Origin: Planococcus sp. ISL-110
GTDB lineage: Bacteria > Bacillota > Bacilli > Bacillales_A > Planococcaceae
Length of the DNA: 64,000 bases
Reading direction: 5' to 3'
NCBI RefSeq assembly: GCF_018613575.1
Contig: NZ_JAGGPX010000011.1
Location: 41,482 to 105,481, forward strand
A program made the translations under genes and the position numbers. Positions within the stretch are counted from its first letter, which is position 1. Each line of letters opens with the position of its first letter. The notes below the pieces were generated by a model that searched no databases, was not told the DNA's origin, and saw only the letters and a list, made by a program, of their open reading frames with translations. Below are positions 49,497-60,245 of this stretch, piece by piece.

Positions 49497-50041
49497 TAGG
49501 ACAATTCCTCCACTACGATTTGATGATTGGTGTAGACACAAATGTCTGCTGCCGTCTCCAGAGCAGATTGTGCAATTTGTGCAGCCGTCATATTGTCTCC
49601 TGCATATTTTTTCAAGGCACGCCCTGCAGCGAGTGCGTAGTTTCCGCCTGAACCGATGGCCAGAATCCCATCGTCAGGTTCAATGACTTCTCCGGTACCC
49701 GATACCAGCAACAACTCATCTTTGTTCATAATGATGAGCATGGCTTCCAACTGGCGAAGCATCTTATCTCCCCGCCATTGTTTTGCCAGTTCGACTGCCG
49801 CCCGCTGAAGGTTGCCGTTGTACTCCGTCAGCTTTCCTTCGAACATCTCAAATAATGTAAAAGCATCTGCAACAGATCCTGCGAATCCGGTCAAGACCTG
49901 TCCGTTGTATAATTTCCGTACTTTTCTTGCGGTATGCTTCATGACGACTGCATTGCCGAATGTAACCTGGCCGTCGCCCGACATGGCACATTTGCCGTTA
50001 TGTTGAACCGCGAATATAGTGGTTGCATGGAATTGTTCCAA
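49496..50041 (-). CDS. hslV: ATP-dependent protease peptidase subunit HslV (ClpQ/CodW)
   Basis: HslV is the proteasome-like peptidase of the HslUV complex. The 181-residue protein matches the Bacilli form, with TTIFAV near the start, [22 protein letters not shown] and [16 protein letters not shown]. It starts with TTG at 50041, 9 nt after AAGGAG. The N-terminus reads M-E-Q-F-H-A-T-T, so the extra residues before the canonical Thr do not begin with the serine described for B. subtilis CodW. Confidence 0.95.
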   Translation of the reverse strand: MEQFHATTIFAVQHNGKCAMSGDGQVTFGNAVVMKHTARKVRKLYNGQVLTGFAGSVADAFTLFEMFEGKLTEYNGNLQRAAVELAKQWRGDKMLRQLEAMLIIMNKDELLLVSGTGEVIEPDDGILAIGSGGNYALAAGRALKKYAGDNMTAAQIAQSALETAADICVYTNHQIVVEELS

Positions 50042-50057
50042 TGTAAAATTCTCCTTC

Positions 50058-50951
50058 CTAAGCTCTCGGGTGTGAATTTAAATAGGTATTTCGTAAATGC
50101 TCTTTGGTGACATGCGTATAAATCTGAGTGGAACTTAAATGGGAATGTCCAAGCAATTCCTGGACAGTCCGAATATCAGCTCCATTATTGATCAGGTGAG
50201 TTGCAAATGTATGGCGGATCATATGCGGATAAATAGATGAATTGACAGAAGCTTTCTTCATGCACTCGCTCAAGATATGGCGAACGCCCCGATCGGTTAC
50301 AGTCTCTCCCCGGCTATTCACAAACAGATAATCGTGTTTTTGGTTCTTCATCAGTTTAGGACGCGCATCCTCTATATAATGTTCCAGAGCGTCCTGCGCA
50401 AACTGGCCATATGGAATGTAACGCTCTTTCCGCCCTTTTCCCATCACTTTGACAATTTGCATCGTCTGATCCAAGTCGCCCAAGTGAATAGAGACGCATT
50501 CACTGACGCGCATACCTGTCGCATATAGCAGTTCCAAAAGCGCTGTATTACGGATTGACAGTTTGTCTTCACCCAGAACCGACTTAAAAAGTTGTGCCAG
50601 CTCCTCTTCATAGAAGAATTGTGGCAACCGTTCTTCTTTTTTCGGATGGTACAACGACCTGAATGCGGCCTCGTCCAGATCAAACTCGCGATTGCCATAG
50701 CGGAAAAAGGAACGGATCGCAGAAATCTTTCTGGAAACGGTGGTTCGGGATAACTTGGCATCGTATAATTTCGTAACATAGTTTCTAGCATGTATATATT
50801 CGACTTCTCTGATATCAGGAACGCCTTCAGCATTCAAAAACAGAAAAAAATCCGCCAAGTCATGTGCATAATGGTGGACGGTGTGTTCCGAATAGTTTTT
50901 CTCCAGTTGAATATAGGTCATAAAAGATTCAAGCATCTTCTCTTTCTCCAT
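50058..50951 (-). CDS. xerC: Tyrosine recombinase XerC (CodV)
   Basis: XerC resolves chromosome dimers at dif together with XerD. The 297-residue protein has the SAM-like N-terminal domain and the catalytic set: Arg in GMRVSEC, His/Arg in [13 protein letters not shown], His in ELLGHSHL and the tyrosine in STQIYTHV. The start at 50951 follows AGGTGG; the frame is open further upstream. First gene of the codV-type operon with hslV, hslU and codY, with its promoter inside the trmFO terminator. Confidence 0.95.
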   Translation of the reverse strand: MEKEKMLESFMTYIQLEKNYSEHTVHHYAHDLADFFLFLNAEGVPDIREVEYIHARNYVTKLYDAKLSRTTVSRKISAIRSFFRYGNREFDLDEAAFRSLYHPKKEERLPQFFYEEELAQLFKSVLGEDKLSIRNTALLELLYATGMRVSECVSIHLGDLDQTMQIVKVMGKGRKERYIPYGQFAQDALEHYIEDARPKLMKNQKHDYLFVNSRGETVTDRGVRHILSECMKKASVNSSIYPHMIRHTFATHLINNGADIRTVQELLGHSHLSSTQIYTHVTKEHLRNTYLNSHPRA

Positions 50952-50976
50952 GTATGCTCCACCTTTCACCAAATAC

Positions 50977-51013
50977 AAAAGCCTCTAAATTATACCAACA
51001 TTTAGAGGCTTTT
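50977..51013 (-). terminator. Terminator after trmFO
   Basis: AAAAGCCTCTAAA at 50977-50989 pairs perfectly with TTTAGAGGCTTTT at 51001-51013. The T run faces the minus strand. The stem and loop also contain promoter elements of xerC. Confidence 0.8.
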
Positions 51014-51018
51014 ATCAA
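50989..51018 (-). promoter_or_regulatory. Promoter of the xerC-hslVU-codY operon, embedded in the trmFO terminator
   Basis: Minus strand TTGATA (51013-51018), 18 bp, TATAAT (50989-50994), with an extended -10 (TGG). The -35 abuts the trmFO stop codon and the -10 begins in the terminator loop. Confidence 0.6.
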
Positions 51019-52329
51019 TTAAACAGTCACTGTATTCATATAATTTTGAATTGACGCCAATGCTCGGTCTGCGTGTTTTTCTGCACGCTCCTGTTTCGAG
51101 CGGATCCGCTCACCAAGATCCGGGAACAAACCGAAGTTGACATTCATCGGCTGGAAATTCTTGCTGTCCGCCTCTGTAATATAACGGGCCATGCTGCCTA
51201 AAGCTGTTTCAGCTGGGAATACCAATAATTCTTCACCCAATGCCAATTTTGCTGCATTGATTCCCGCCAACAACCCGCTGCCTGCCGATTCAACGTAGCC
51301 TTCGACACCAGTCATTTGGCCAGCGAAGAAAATGTTCTCATCAGCTTTTAACTGGTAGGTTGGCTTTAGCACGCGCGGCGAGTTGATGAACGTGTTGCGG
51401 TGCATCACACCGTAACGCACGATTTCCACGTTCTCCAACCCGGGAATCAATTTGAGTACTTCTTTTTGAGGTCCCCATTTCAAATGCGTCTGGAATCCGA
51501 CGATATTGTAAAGTGTTCCGGCTGCATCATCCTGGCGAAGCTGAACGACGGCGTAAGGAATTTTACCTGTTTTTGGATCTTCCAATCCTACTGGCTTCAT
51601 CGGCCCAAAAGTTAAAGTTTTCTCACCTCTGGCGGCCATGATTTCAACCGGCATGCAGCCTTCAAAATAGATTTCTTTTTCGAATTCCTTCAACGGCACA
51701 ACTTCTGCTTCGACAAGTGCGGTATGGAAACGCATGAACTCATCCTCAGTCATTGGACAGTTCAAATAAGCAGCTTCCCCTTTGTCGTAGCGGGATTTTA
51801 GATAGACTTTATCCATATCGATGCTGTCTTTTTCTACAATGGGTGCTGCTGCGTCATAAAAGTATAGGTATTCCTCACCTGTTAGTTGGCGCACCTTCTC
51901 TGCAAGCGCCGGTGACGTTAACGGCCCGGTTGCAATAATCGTGATGCCTTCCGGAATTTCCGTCACTTCTTCATTGATCACTTCCACGAGTGGATGGTTT
52001 CTGACTTTGTCAGTCACAGCCCCTGCGAACTCATGGCGATCCACGGCAAGTGCTCCGCCAGCAGGCACAGATGCACGATCTGCTGAATCGATGATCACTG
52101 AATCCAGTTTACGCATTTCCTCTTTGATGACACCGACCGCATTGGTCAGGGAATTGGCACGCAATGAGTTGCTGCAGACCAACTCTGCAAATTTGTCTGT
52201 ATGGTGGGCAGCTGTCTGCTTTACTGGACGCATTTCGTATAAACGGACGTTGACTCCCCGTTTTGCGATTTGCCATGCTGCTTCACTGCCGGCTAATCCG
52301 GCTCCAATTACATTTACATATTTCGTCAT
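51019..52329 (-). CDS. trmFO: Methylene-THF-tRNA-(uracil54-C5)-methyltransferase
   Basis: TrmFO (Gid) makes ribothymidine 54 in tRNA using methylenetetrahydrofolate and FADH2. The 436-residue flavoprotein begins with the FAD motif [13 protein letters not shown], contains the VCSNSLRAN segment around the catalytic cysteine, and ends with the FAD-binding [20 protein letters not shown] in two parts. The start at 52329 follows GAGGTG. It lies after topA and before xerC as in B. subtilis. Confidence 0.97.
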   Translation of the reverse strand: MTKYVNVIGAGLAGSEAAWQIAKRGVNVRLYEMRPVKQTAAHHTDKFAELVCSNSLRANSLTNAVGVIKEEMRKLDSVIIDSADRASVPAGGALAVDRHEFAGAVTDKVRNHPLVEVINEEVTEIPEGITIIATGPLTSPALAEKVRQLTGEEYLYFYDAAAPIVEKDSIDMDKVYLKSRYDKGEAAYLNCPMTEDEFMRFHTALVEAEVVPLKEFEKEIYFEGCMPVEIMAARGEKTLTFGPMKPVGLEDPKTGKIPYAVVQLRQDDAAGTLYNIVGFQTHLKWGPQKEVLKLIPGLENVEIVRYGVMHRNTFINSPRVLKPTYQLKADENIFFAGQMTGVEGYVESAGSGLLAGINAAKLALGEELLVFPAETALGSMARYITEADSKNFQPMNVNFGLFPDLGERIRSKQERAEKHADRALASIQNYMNTVTV

Positions 52330-52348
52330 TCCAAACACCTCTATATTA

Positions 52349-54418
52349 TTATTGAACTTCTTCTTTGTAGTCACAGCTTGTGCAATTGATTTGAACGCCT
52401 TTTTTCACTTTTTTCTCTACCAGCAATTCGTTGCATTTCGGACAAGGACGTTCAATCGGTTTATCCCATGATACGAATTCACATTCCGGATAGCGTTCGC
52501 AGCCGTAGAATATACGGCGCTTCTTGCTCTTTCTTTCAACAATCTCGCCTTCTTTACAAGTCGGGCATTTGACGCCGATATGCTTGACGATGGCTTTTGT
52601 ATTGCGGCATTCCGGGAAATTGCTGCAGGCCATGAATTTGCCATAGCGCCCCAGTTTGTAGACCATCGGCGAACCGCATAATTCACAGTCTTCACCTACA
52701 GGCTCATCCTTGATCTGGACTTTCTCCATTTCCTCTTCTGCCACTTCGACATTTTTCTCGAAGTCCAAGTAAAATGCATCGATGATAGAGCGCCAATCAA
52801 TTTCGCCTTCTTCGACGGTATCCAGATCGTGCTCCATTTTAGCGGTAAATTCGATATTAAGAATATCCGGGAAAAATTCGAGCACCAACTGATGGACAAT
52901 CTCACCTAATTCGGTTGGAATAAAACGTTTGGCATCCAAAGTGACATATCCACGTTTCTGGATTGTGTCCAGTGTTGGCGCATAAGTGGACGGACGCCCT
53001 ATTCCAAGCTCTTCGAGTGTCCGTACTAAACGGGCTTCTGTAAAGCGTGGAGGCGGCTGTGTAAAATGCTGATTTGGCGTGACTTCAACCGCTTTCACGA
53101 TATCGCCTTCATCCATTTCCGGCAATATGTTATCTTTTTCTTCTTTTTGATCATCCGTGCCTTCGATGTAAAGTTTCATGAAGCCTGGAAACTTGACCTG
53201 TGAACCGTTTGCACGGAACACCGCTTCACCGTTCTGCAGTTCCGCCATAACGGTATCCAAAACTGCCGGTGACATCTGACTGGCTACAAATCGGTCCCAA
53301 ATCAGTTTATACAGGCGGTAAAGATCCCTCGAAAGAATGCTCTTCATCGATTCCGGTGTCCGCATCACACTTGTCGGCCGCACCGCTTCGTGGGCATCCT
53401 GTGATTTTGCTGATTGCTTCGCAGCTACTTTTTGCGTCACATATTCTTCACCGTAGTTTTCGAGAATAAAATCGACTGTATCCTTTTTCGCCGTATCGGA
53501 GATTCGCGTGGAATCTGTTCGCATATATGTGATTAAACCCGTGATGCCTTCTTTTCCTACTGAAATGCCTTCATACAATTGCTGCGCAAGCATCATTGTC
53601 TTTTTGGCTCGGAAGTTTAATTTGCGGGCTGCTTCCTGCTGGAGTGAAGAAGTTGTAAAGGAAGGAGATGGATTTCTTTTTCTCTCTTTTTTCACCACAC
53701 GGTTTACTGTGAAGTCTTTGCCTTTCATCGACGCCATAACAGCTTTGACATCATCTTCATTCTGCAGTTTCATTTTCTCTTTCGTATTGCCGTAGAACTG
53801 TGCTTCGAATTTCTTCGTAGCTTTTTCGAATTCTCCGGTGATCGACCAGTATTCTTCCGGTTCAAAACTTTTAATTTCATTTTCCCGATCAATGACCAGT
53901 CGAAGGGCTACAGATTGTACACGTCCAGCAGACAATCCCTTTTTAACTTTTTTCCAAAGCAAAGGACTGATGCTGTATCCCACAAGACGATCCAAAATCC
54001 GGCGAGCCTGCTGTGCATCAACCAGGTCCATATCAATTTTGCGCGGATGCTTGAATGATTCCTTAATGGCATCCTTGGTGATTTCGTTGAAGACCACACG
54101 GCAATCCGAGGTTTGGTCAATGCCGAGTGCGGTGGCCAAATGCCATGCAATCGCTTCACCTTCTCTGTCAGGGTCAGCCGCGAGAAAGACTTTCTTTGCT
54201 TTTTTCGCTTCTTTTTTAAGATCCTGTAATATCGGGCCTTTGCCTCTTATTGTAATGTAGCGAGGTTCGTAATTGTTTTCCACGTCCACACCCATTTGAC
54301 TCCGTGGCAGATCGCGTAAATGTCCAAGTGAAGCACGGACTTTATATTTCTTACCCAAATACCGTTCGATTGTCTTTGCCTTTGCAGGCGACTCAACAAT
54401 CACTAAAAAATCCGCCAT
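52349..54418 (-). CDS. topA: DNA topoisomerase I
   Basis: Type IA topoisomerase relaxing negative supercoils. The 689-residue protein has the TOPRIM domain ([32 protein letters not shown]), the catalytic tyrosine in [11 protein letters not shown] and three C-terminal C4 zinc ribbons (CELCG, CPTCKEG and CPKCNE). The start at 54418 follows GAGGAGG. A promoter lies in the gap before it. Confidence 0.97.
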   Translation of the reverse strand: MADFLVIVESPAKAKTIERYLGKKYKVRASLGHLRDLPRSQMGVDVENNYEPRYITIRGKGPILQDLKKEAKKAKKVFLAADPDREGEAIAWHLATALGIDQTSDCRVVFNEITKDAIKESFKHPRKIDMDLVDAQQARRILDRLVGYSISPLLWKKVKKGLSAGRVQSVALRLVIDRENEIKSFEPEEYWSITGEFEKATKKFEAQFYGNTKEKMKLQNEDDVKAVMASMKGKDFTVNRVVKKERKRNPSPSFTTSSLQQEAARKLNFRAKKTMMLAQQLYEGISVGKEGITGLITYMRTDSTRISDTAKKDTVDFILENYGEEYVTQKVAAKQSAKSQDAHEAVRPTSVMRTPESMKSILSRDLYRLYKLIWDRFVASQMSPAVLDTVMAELQNGEAVFRANGSQVKFPGFMKLYIEGTDDQKEEKDNILPEMDEGDIVKAVEVTPNQHFTQPPPRFTEARLVRTLEELGIGRPSTYAPTLDTIQKRGYVTLDAKRFIPTELGEIVHQLVLEFFPDILNIEFTAKMEHDLDTVEEGEIDWRSIIDAFYLDFEKNVEVAEEEMEKVQIKDEPVGEDCELCGSPMVYKLGRYGKFMACSNFPECRNTKAIVKHIGVKCPTCKEGEIVERKSKKRRIFYGCERYPECEFVSWDKPIERPCPKCNELLVEKKVKKGVQINCTSCDYKEEVQ

Positions 54419-54476
54419 AACTATTTCCTCCTCATAGAGGTTTCTCAAAACTGCTTAAAAGAATTACCTGTTGCAA

Positions 54477-54505
54477 AATGTATAACAGATTTTGGCTTAA
54501 TGCAA
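54477..54505 (-). promoter_or_regulatory. Promoter of topA
   Basis: Minus strand TTGCAT (54500-54505), 17 bp, TACATT (54477-54482); an overlapping TATACA would give a 15-bp spacer. It begins 15 bp after the dprA stop. Confidence 0.45.
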
Positions 54506-54520
54506 GGCTTTTCATTTTTT

Positions 54521-55417
54521 TCATTCTTTCTCTGCTGTCATTTGCTGGTATTCTTCTAACACCTGCCAGCCGTTCCAGACAGGTTTTGCCCCCTCTGAAA
54601 TTAATTTATGTGGGCCTTCGGATAAAGGTGATCCGATGTCACCCGGAACCGCGAAAATATCTTTTCCATGATCCAGCGCATGTTCGATTGTACTTAATGT
54701 TCCGCTTTTCACAAGAGCTTCTGTCACAATGATGCCTCTGGACAAACCACTGATAACGCGGTTTCTCATCGGAAAGTTCCATTTTCGCGGCTCCATATAC
54801 GGTGGATATTCAGTCAAAACCAAATGTTTTTCTTCTATTATATGGTTTAATGCTGCATTTTCTTTCGGGTAGGGATGCAGAAAACCACTGCCAGTGACGG
54901 CGATTGTCCGGCCGCCCAAATCAATCGCTTTTTGATGTGCCATTGCGTCCGCTCCTTTCGCCAGGCCGCTGACTATGACAAAGCCGCTTTCAACCAGTGG
55001 CGGAACAATCTTCTGCAAAACTTTTTGCGAATAAGAAGAGGCTTTTCGTGAGCCGATGATGGCCACCTTTTTTGGCTCTGCCAATAAAGCCACATCGCCT
55101 TTTGCATATAGGACAGCGGGTGGATCGATCAGTTCCAGTAGGCTTCCAGGGTATAGGGGATGCTGATAAGATATGGGGAGTATCTTATGTTTGGCGTAGG
55201 TTTCACTTAAGGGGAATGTCAGGGATTGTCGGTAAGAAGCTTTCAGTTTCGCTGCCTGATCCATTCTTATATTCAAGAGCAGCATCAACTCATAGGGGGA
55301 TTTTTGTTCGAGTCTTGACAGGTCTGGATCTTCAGCCAGCAGTGGCAATAATTTTTGCAGACTTTTTGGGTAGACATAGTGCAGCGCCAATAAACGCTCC
55401 GTGAATTCTTTGTTCAT
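54521..55417 (-). CDS. dprA: DNA-processing protein DprA
   Basis: DprA loads RecA on incoming single-stranded DNA during transformation. The 298-residue protein has the Rossmann-like core (IGSRKASSY, VSGLAKGADAMAHQKAI, IAVTGSGFLHPYPKEN, GIIVTEALVKSGTLSTI). Compared with typical family sequences the GLARG and LGxG motifs are slightly altered. It lies between sucD and topA as in B. subtilis. Its presence does not by itself show competence. Confidence 0.95.
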   Translation of the reverse strand: MNKEFTERLLALHYVYPKSLQKLLPLLAEDPDLSRLEQKSPYELMLLLNIRMDQAAKLKASYRQSLTFPLSETYAKHKILPISYQHPLYPGSLLELIDPPAVLYAKGDVALLAEPKKVAIIGSRKASSYSQKVLQKIVPPLVESGFVIVSGLAKGADAMAHQKAIDLGGRTIAVTGSGFLHPYPKENAALNHIIEEKHLVLTEYPPYMEPRKWNFPMRNRVISGLSRGIIVTEALVKSGTLSTIEHALDHGKDIFAVPGDIGSPLSEGPHKLISEGAKPVWNGWQVLEEYQQMTAEKE

Positions 55418-55642
55418 TTTGTTCCTCCTGTTCTATTTTAACTATAAAATAAGCTTTATCGATTAAGATGCAGCTTATCTCCATTTTAATGGGTTTTACT
55501 GCTGCCGTAAACATGCAATAAATTGCCACGGTTTGGACATTTTCCAATCCGCCAAACAACCGGACTTCGACCAAGCCTTAAAAATTACTCACCTAACATA
55601 CAGCACGATTCTTATTGAGATATTTTTTCTTACAACTACAAT

Positions 55643-55670
55643 TTGTCAGCATCGCTTAATTTATTATAAT
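55643..55670 (+). promoter_or_regulatory. Plus-strand promoter in the dprA-sucD gap
   Basis: TTGTCA (55643-55648), 16 bp, TATAAT (55665-55670) on the plus strand. It is the only convincing plus-strand promoter in the window and points to the small frame at 55820. It would run antisense into sucD. Confidence 0.5.
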
Positions 55671-55819
55671 GTTAAACTAGCTGCAGAGGCTCACACTATG
55701 AATGGGAGCAGAAGATTTTACTAAGGCTAACTTTCATGTTGGCAAACGCCTTGTTCGATTATTTCTTATCTCATTCCGTTCCTTAAAGTTATTCTATTTC
55801 ATCGGAAGGCGGTTCCTAG

Positions 55820-56083
55820 ATGCGAGCTGTAAAAACTATTCATCTTATTGCAGTAATACTTTGGTCTATTTCTGCCGTATATCTTGTCTATAAATATGCT
55901 TTGAATGCCGGTTATTAGGAACATCCGCTATACATAACTCTGTTTTTTTACCTTGTAATTCTACTAAGTAAAAAAGGGTTGACCAAATTGAAAGTATTCA
56001 TCTTCTTTTTCTATATTGCATTTGGTATTTGGCTTTTCTTGGATCTATTTTTGCTCATAGTAGAAATGTTTTCGATAAATTAA
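55820..56083 (+). pseudogene. Small hydrophobic plus-strand frame split by an in-frame TAG
   Basis: ATG at 55820, 10 nt after GGAAGG, opens a 32-codon hydrophobic frame that ends at TAG 55916-55918. The same frame continues for 54 codons to TAA at 56081-56083 and stays strongly hydrophobic, with two more helix-like stretches (YITLFFYLVILL and FIFFFYIAFGIWLFLDLFLL). Read through, it would be an 86-residue, three-helix membrane protein. It could be a decayed gene, two tiny genes (the second from TTG 55988), or chance in A/T-rich DNA. I do not recognise the family. The rest of the 786-bp gap (55418-55642) shows nothing clear. Confidence 0.35.
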
Positions 56084-56152
56084 CTCGTTGCCTTTATGAA
56101 AAGTTGGTCTGAAAAAATCTTAAATCTATTTTGGCAGTCTTCTGGAAGCACG

Positions 56153-56190
56153 AAAAAAAGCTCAAAACGTTGGAATTCCAACGTTTTGAG
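56153..56190 (-). terminator. Terminator after sucD, a 30-bp perfect palindrome
   Basis: Positions 56161-56190 are fully self-complementary, centred on GAATTC, with outer arms CTCAAAACG/CGTTTTGAG. Seven T residues follow on the minus strand (56153-56159), so it acts on sucD. The plus-strand side has no T tract. Confidence 0.88.
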
Positions 56191-56203
56191 CCTTATTCAT
56201 GTA

Positions 56204-57106
56204 TTAATGGGTTTTACACTTGTCGTATAGCCCTTTTTCTCTGATAACTTTGATCAAAGTTTCTCCGATAACAGATGGAGTGTCTGCAACTTCGATGCCT
56301 GCTTCGTTCATTGCTTTGATTTTATCAGCAGCTGTTCCTTTACCACCGGAAATGATCGCACCGGCATGGCCCATACGTTTTCCTTCAGGTGCAGTTTGTC
56401 CACCGATAAATCCTACTACAGGTTTCGTCATGTTCGCTTTAACCCACTCAGCAGCTTCTTCTTCAGCTGTTCCGCCGATTTCACCGATCATTACGACTGC
56501 GTAAGTATCTTTATCTTCGTTGAATTCCTTCAATACGTCGATAAAGTTTGTGCCGTTTACTGGGTCTCCACCGATGCCGACAGCTGTCGACTGGCCAATT
56601 CCCTCTTCAGACAATTGATGAGTCGCTTCATACGTCAATGTACCTGAACGTGAAACAACGCCAACATGTCCTTTTTTATGAATGTATCCAGGCATGATGC
56701 CGATTTTACATTCATCCGGAGTGATTACGCCCGGGCAGTTTGGTCCAACAAGACGTGTTTTCTTGCCTTCCATGTAACGCTTCACTTTGACCATATCCAA
56801 TACAGGAATGTGCTCAGTGATGCAGATAGCCATATCAAGCTCAGCTTCAACAGCTTCAAGAATTGCGTCAGCCGCGAAAGGTGCCGGTACGTAAATTACA
56901 GATACGTTTGCTCCTGTAGCTTTTACTGCATCTTCCACAGTATTGAAGACAGGTACGCCTTCAGCTTCAGTTCCGCCTTTACCTGGTGTTACACCCGCAA
57001 CGATTTTCGTTCCGTATTCAAGCATTTGCTTTGTATGGAAAAGGGCAGTTGACCCTGTAATTCCCTGTACAAGCACTTTTGTGTCTTTGTTAATGTATAC
57101 ACTCAT
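56204..57106 (-). CDS. sucD: Succinyl-CoA synthetase alpha subunit
   Basis: The alpha subunit carries the CoA site and the active histidine. The 300-residue protein has [39 protein letters not shown] and the phosphorylated histidine in [12 protein letters not shown]. It follows sucC by 18 nt and ends at a strong terminator. TCA-cycle enzyme, cytoplasmic heterodimer or tetramer. Confidence 0.98.
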   Translation of the reverse strand: MSVYINKDTKVLVQGITGSTALFHTKQMLEYGTKIVAGVTPGKGGTEAEGVPVFNTVEDAVKATGANVSVIYVPAPFAADAILEAVEAELDMAICITEHIPVLDMVKVKRYMEGKKTRLVGPNCPGVITPDECKIGIMPGYIHKKGHVGVVSRSGTLTYEATHQLSEEGIGQSTAVGIGGDPVNGTNFIDVLKEFNEDKDTYAVVMIGEIGGTAEEEAAEWVKANMTKPVVGFIGGQTAPEGKRMGHAGAIISGGKGTAADKIKAMNEAGIEVADTPSVIGETLIKVIREKGLYDKCKTH

Positions 57107-57124
57107 TTTTGTCCCTGCCCTTCT

Positions 57125-58285
57125 TTAGCCTACAAGTTCTACGATCTGTTTAGCGCCGTCTGCCATCGTACCGGCAGCCACAATATTAAGACCTGATTCA
57201 TTAAGCAGTTTTTTACCGATTTCTACATTGGTTCCTTCAAGACGGACTACAAGCGGTACATCGAGGCTTACTTCTTTCGCAGCCTGGATTACGCCTTCCG
57301 CAATGATGTCACACTTCATGATACCGCCGAAAATGTTAACGAAGATTCCTTTTACATTCTTATCAGAAAGAATGATCTTGAAAGCTTCCGTTACTTTCTC
57401 AGCGGTAGCACCGCCCCCAACGTCAAGGAAGTTAGCGGGTGTTCCGCCGTAGTAGTTGATCGTATCCATCGTTGCCATAGCAAGTCCGGCGCCGTTAACC
57501 ATACAGCCGATGTTCCCATCCAAAGAAATGTAGCTCAAGTCATACTTGGAAGCTTCGATTTCTTTTGCATCCTCTTCGTCGAAATCACGAAGTTCCACAA
57601 TGTCTTTGTGGCGGTAAAGAGCGTTTTCATCGAAATCGAATTTTGCATCAAGCGCTAGAATATTGCCGTCGCCAGTTTCAACCAACGGATTGATTTCAAC
57701 GATTGAAGCGTCTTTTTCGATGAATACAGTGTAAAGGCCAAGCATGAATTTTGCTGCTTTGTTTACAAGCTTAGGCGGAATGTTCATGTTGAAAGCCATA
57801 CGGCGTGCCTGGAAACCAGTCAAACCGATCACTGGATCGATAATTTCCTTGAAGATTTTTTCAGGATTGTTTTCAGAAACTTCCTCGATATCAACTCCGC
57901 CTTCTTCAGAACCCATAAGAGTGACGCGTGAAGTTTGGCGGTCAAGCACCAATCCGATATAATATTCCTTTTTGATATCAGATCCTTCTTCGATCAACAA
58001 GCGTTTGATTTCTTTGCCTTCTGGACCTGTCTGGTGAGTCACAAGAACTTTGCCTAATAGTTCTTTGGCGTATGCACGGACTTCATCCAGGTTTTTAGCG
58101 ATTTTAACACCGCCGGCCTTGCCTCGTCCACCTGCGTGGATTTGTGCTTTTACCACGACAATATCCGTACTCAGTTCTTTAGCTGCCTTTACTGCTTCTT
58201 CCGGAGAAAAAGCAACGGTGCCGTAAGAAACTGCTACGCCATATTGTCTGAGGAGTTCTTTCCCTTGATATTCATGGATATTCAT
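57125..58285 (-). CDS. sucC: Succinyl-CoA synthetase beta subunit
   Basis: The beta subunit holds the ATP-grasp domain (about 1-230: [29 protein letters not shown]) and the ligase domain ([35 protein letters not shown]). Length 386, standard. The start follows TTGGAGG. Cotranscribed with sucD from the promoter at 58335-58363. Confidence 0.98.
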   Translation of the reverse strand: MNIHEYQGKELLRQYGVAVSYGTVAFSPEEAVKAAKELSTDIVVVKAQIHAGGRGKAGGVKIAKNLDEVRAYAKELLGKVLVTHQTGPEGKEIKRLLIEEGSDIKKEYYIGLVLDRQTSRVTLMGSEEGGVDIEEVSENNPEKIFKEIIDPVIGLTGFQARRMAFNMNIPPKLVNKAAKFMLGLYTVFIEKDASIVEINPLVETGDGNILALDAKFDFDENALYRHKDIVELRDFDEEDAKEIEASKYDLSYISLDGNIGCMVNGAGLAMATMDTINYYGGTPANFLDVGGGATAEKVTEAFKIILSDKNVKGIFVNIFGGIMKCDIIAEGVIQAAKEVSLDVPLVVRLEGTNVEIGKKLLNESGLNIVAAGTMADGAKQIVELVG

Positions 58286-58334
58286 CTGTCATCCTCCAAT
58301 CAAACATCTCTATCGTAATTTTATTACCTCTACC

Positions 58335-58363
58335 ATTGTATTAAAGTTGTCATAAAATGTCCA
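58335..58363 (-). promoter_or_regulatory. Promoter of sucCD
   Basis: Minus strand TGGACA (58358-58363), 17 bp, TACAAT (58335-58340), in the 112-bp gap after rnhB. A cre-like operator was not evident. Confidence 0.65.
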
Positions 58364-58397
58364 CCGTTGATAGCTGTTCCGAGAAAACTTCACTTGC

Positions 58398-59177
58398 TTA
58401 AAACAGTGAATTTTGCGTCAAAAGAGATTTGACCGGTTCGAATGTTGTCCGGTGAATTTCGCAAGGGCCGTATTTTTCAAGCGCTGCGACATGTTCTTTC
58501 GTTCCGTAGCCGGCATGCTTGTCGAAACCATATTGCGGATACTCAATGGCATATTCAGCCATAATGGCATCTCTTCCTGTCTTTGCCAAAATTGAAGCTG
58601 CAGCAATGCTTAAACTCTTGGCATCACCTTTAATGATGGACTCACACGCCATCGGCAACTTCAGCATCATGGCGTCAGCCAGCACGATGGAAGGCTCTGG
58701 AGACAACGACAACGCGGCTTCTGTCATGGAGCTTCTTGTCGCCTGGTAGATATTCAAACGATCTATTTCTTCAGGGGGCTGGACATGAACTGCATAACTA
58801 ACAGCAATCTGCTTGATGATTTCGGCAAACTGATCACGTTTCGCTTTGCTCAATTGCTTCGAATCGTCCAATCCGACAAGGCTCGAGCAATCCTCCGGCA
58901 AAATCACTGCGGCAGTAACGACCGGACCGGCAAGCGGCCCCCTGCCCGCTTCATCGATGCCGGCCACAAAATCGCCTTTGCCGGTTCTGAATTCAGCATC
59001 AAATTGCAGCTTCAGGCCATGGTTCTGAAGCTGCTTGTCACGCAACCCCTGTTTTCGCTTCCAGGATGCCAATAAAGTCTGGACACTTTTTCGTGAGTCG
59101 CTCTTCAGCGCATCCATCCACGGCTGCCATTCCGTCACCCCATCTAGTTTTTCTTTTATCTGAGCGGTTGTTTCCAT
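58398..59177 (-). CDS. rnhB: Ribonuclease HII
   Basis: RNase HII removes ribonucleotides from DNA and degrades RNA-DNA hybrids. The 259-residue protein has a helical N-terminal extension (about 1-65) and the catalytic core with AGIDEAGRGPLAGPVV supplying the Asp-Glu pair, and later DAMMLKLP. It follows rbgA across a terminator. The ribosome site (AAGAAG) is weak. Confidence 0.96.
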   Translation of the reverse strand: METTAQIKEKLDGVTEWQPWMDALKSDSRKSVQTLLASWKRKQGLRDKQLQNHGLKLQFDAEFRTGKGDFVAGIDEAGRGPLAGPVVTAAVILPEDCSSLVGLDDSKQLSKAKRDQFAEIIKQIAVSYAVHVQPPEEIDRLNIYQATRSSMTEAALSLSPEPSIVLADAMMLKLPMACESIIKGDAKSLSIAAASILAKTGRDAIMAEYAIEYPQYGFDKHAGYGTKEHVAALEKYGPCEIHRTTFEPVKSLLTQNSLF

Positions 59178-59309
59178 CTTTTCAACTTCTTTCTTTTATG
59201 ACCTCTTTAAAATAATAATGATTTTGTAAACTAGACTTTCCAATTAGAGCAGTCATCTTTGTTTGAACCAAAGCAGACGATAAATAGTTTATCCACTATC
59301 GACCCTATC

Positions 59310-59342
59310 AAAAAAGCTGTTCCTCAAAATCGAGGAACAGCT
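59310..59342 (-). terminator. Terminator after rbgA
   Basis: AGCTGTTCCTC at 59315-59325 pairs with GAGGAACAGCT at 59332-59342; six T residues follow on the minus strand. Confidence 0.85.
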
Positions 59343-59364
59343 GGTTATGGGACAGGGCGAACCT

Positions 59365-60234
59365 TTACGCCTCTTCTTCCACAATCATTTCATCTCTGTA
59401 ATCGAATGTCACTTTGCCGAGATACTGGTTCCGGATATCCCGGACAATCACTTCTGCGGTCGTTTCATAGTCGACTTCGCCATGCTGGTCATAACAACCG
59501 CGCTTTTTACCAATATGGTCAAAGGTATTGACTATTTCTTCGTCAACATGATCAATGCCATAACGTTCCATCATGCGTTCTGGATAGCGTTCTTCCAGGA
59601 ATTTCAGGGAATAGATGGCCAACTCCTGCATTTGGATGACCGAATCCTTGATCGCTCCCGTTACCGCTAGTTTCAATCCGGTTTCCGGGTCTTCAAACTT
59701 CGGCCATAAAATACCTGGCGTATCCAATAATTCAATTTCTTTGCCGACTTTGATCCATTGCTGCGCTTTCGTGACACCTGGCATGTTACCGGTCTTGGCC
59801 AGGCTCTTTTTCGATAAGCGGTTGATGAGGGTCGACTTCCCGACGTTTGGGATGCCGACAATCATAGCGCGAATGGCACGGGGGTTGATGCCTTTGGCAA
59901 TCATCCGATCCCATTTGTCTGTCAGTATTTCTTTTGATACTTTTGTCACCAGCTGTAGCCCTCTGCCTTCAAGCGAATTGATGGCTACTGCCCGGGTACC
60001 TTGATCCTCGAAATAACGAATCCATTTTTTCGTTTCAACTTCATCGGCCATGTCCATTTTGTTTAAAATAATGAGACGCGGTTTTTGCTGAATCACTTGA
60101 TCGATCATCGGATTCCGTGAAGATAAAGGTAACCTGGCGTCAACAAGTTCAAAAATGATATCCACCAATTTCAGCTTTTCGGTAACTTGTCTCCGTGCTT
60201 TTGCCATGTGTCCAGGAAACCATTGTATCGTCAT
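59365..60234 (-). CDS. rbgA: Ribosome biogenesis GTPase RbgA (YlqF)
   Basis: RbgA is needed for late 50S assembly. The 289-residue protein is a circularly permuted GTPase: the G4 motif NKMDMAD comes before G1 GIPNVGKST and G3 DTPGILWP. It starts with [15 protein letters not shown] after AAGGAG and ends at a terminator. It follows lepB by 11 nt. Confidence 0.96.
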   Translation of the reverse strand: MTIQWFPGHMAKARRQVTEKLKLVDIIFELVDARLPLSSRNPMIDQVIQQKPRLIILNKMDMADEVETKKWIRYFEDQGTRAVAINSLEGRGLQLVTKVSKEILTDKWDRMIAKGINPRAIRAMIVGIPNVGKSTLINRLSKKSLAKTGNMPGVTKAQQWIKVGKEIELLDTPGILWPKFEDPETGLKLAVTGAIKDSVIQMQELAIYSLKFLEERYPERMMERYGIDHVDEEIVNTFDHIGKKRGCYDQHGEVDYETTAEVIVRDIRNQYLGKVTFDYRDEMIVEEEA

Positions 60235-60245
60235 AAAACCACTCC

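Noticed and set aside
55533-55893. Two plus-strand frames of 63 codons in the dprA-sucD gap
   Set aside because: They lack ribosome sites and have irregular composition. The hydrophobic frame at 55820 is a better candidate.
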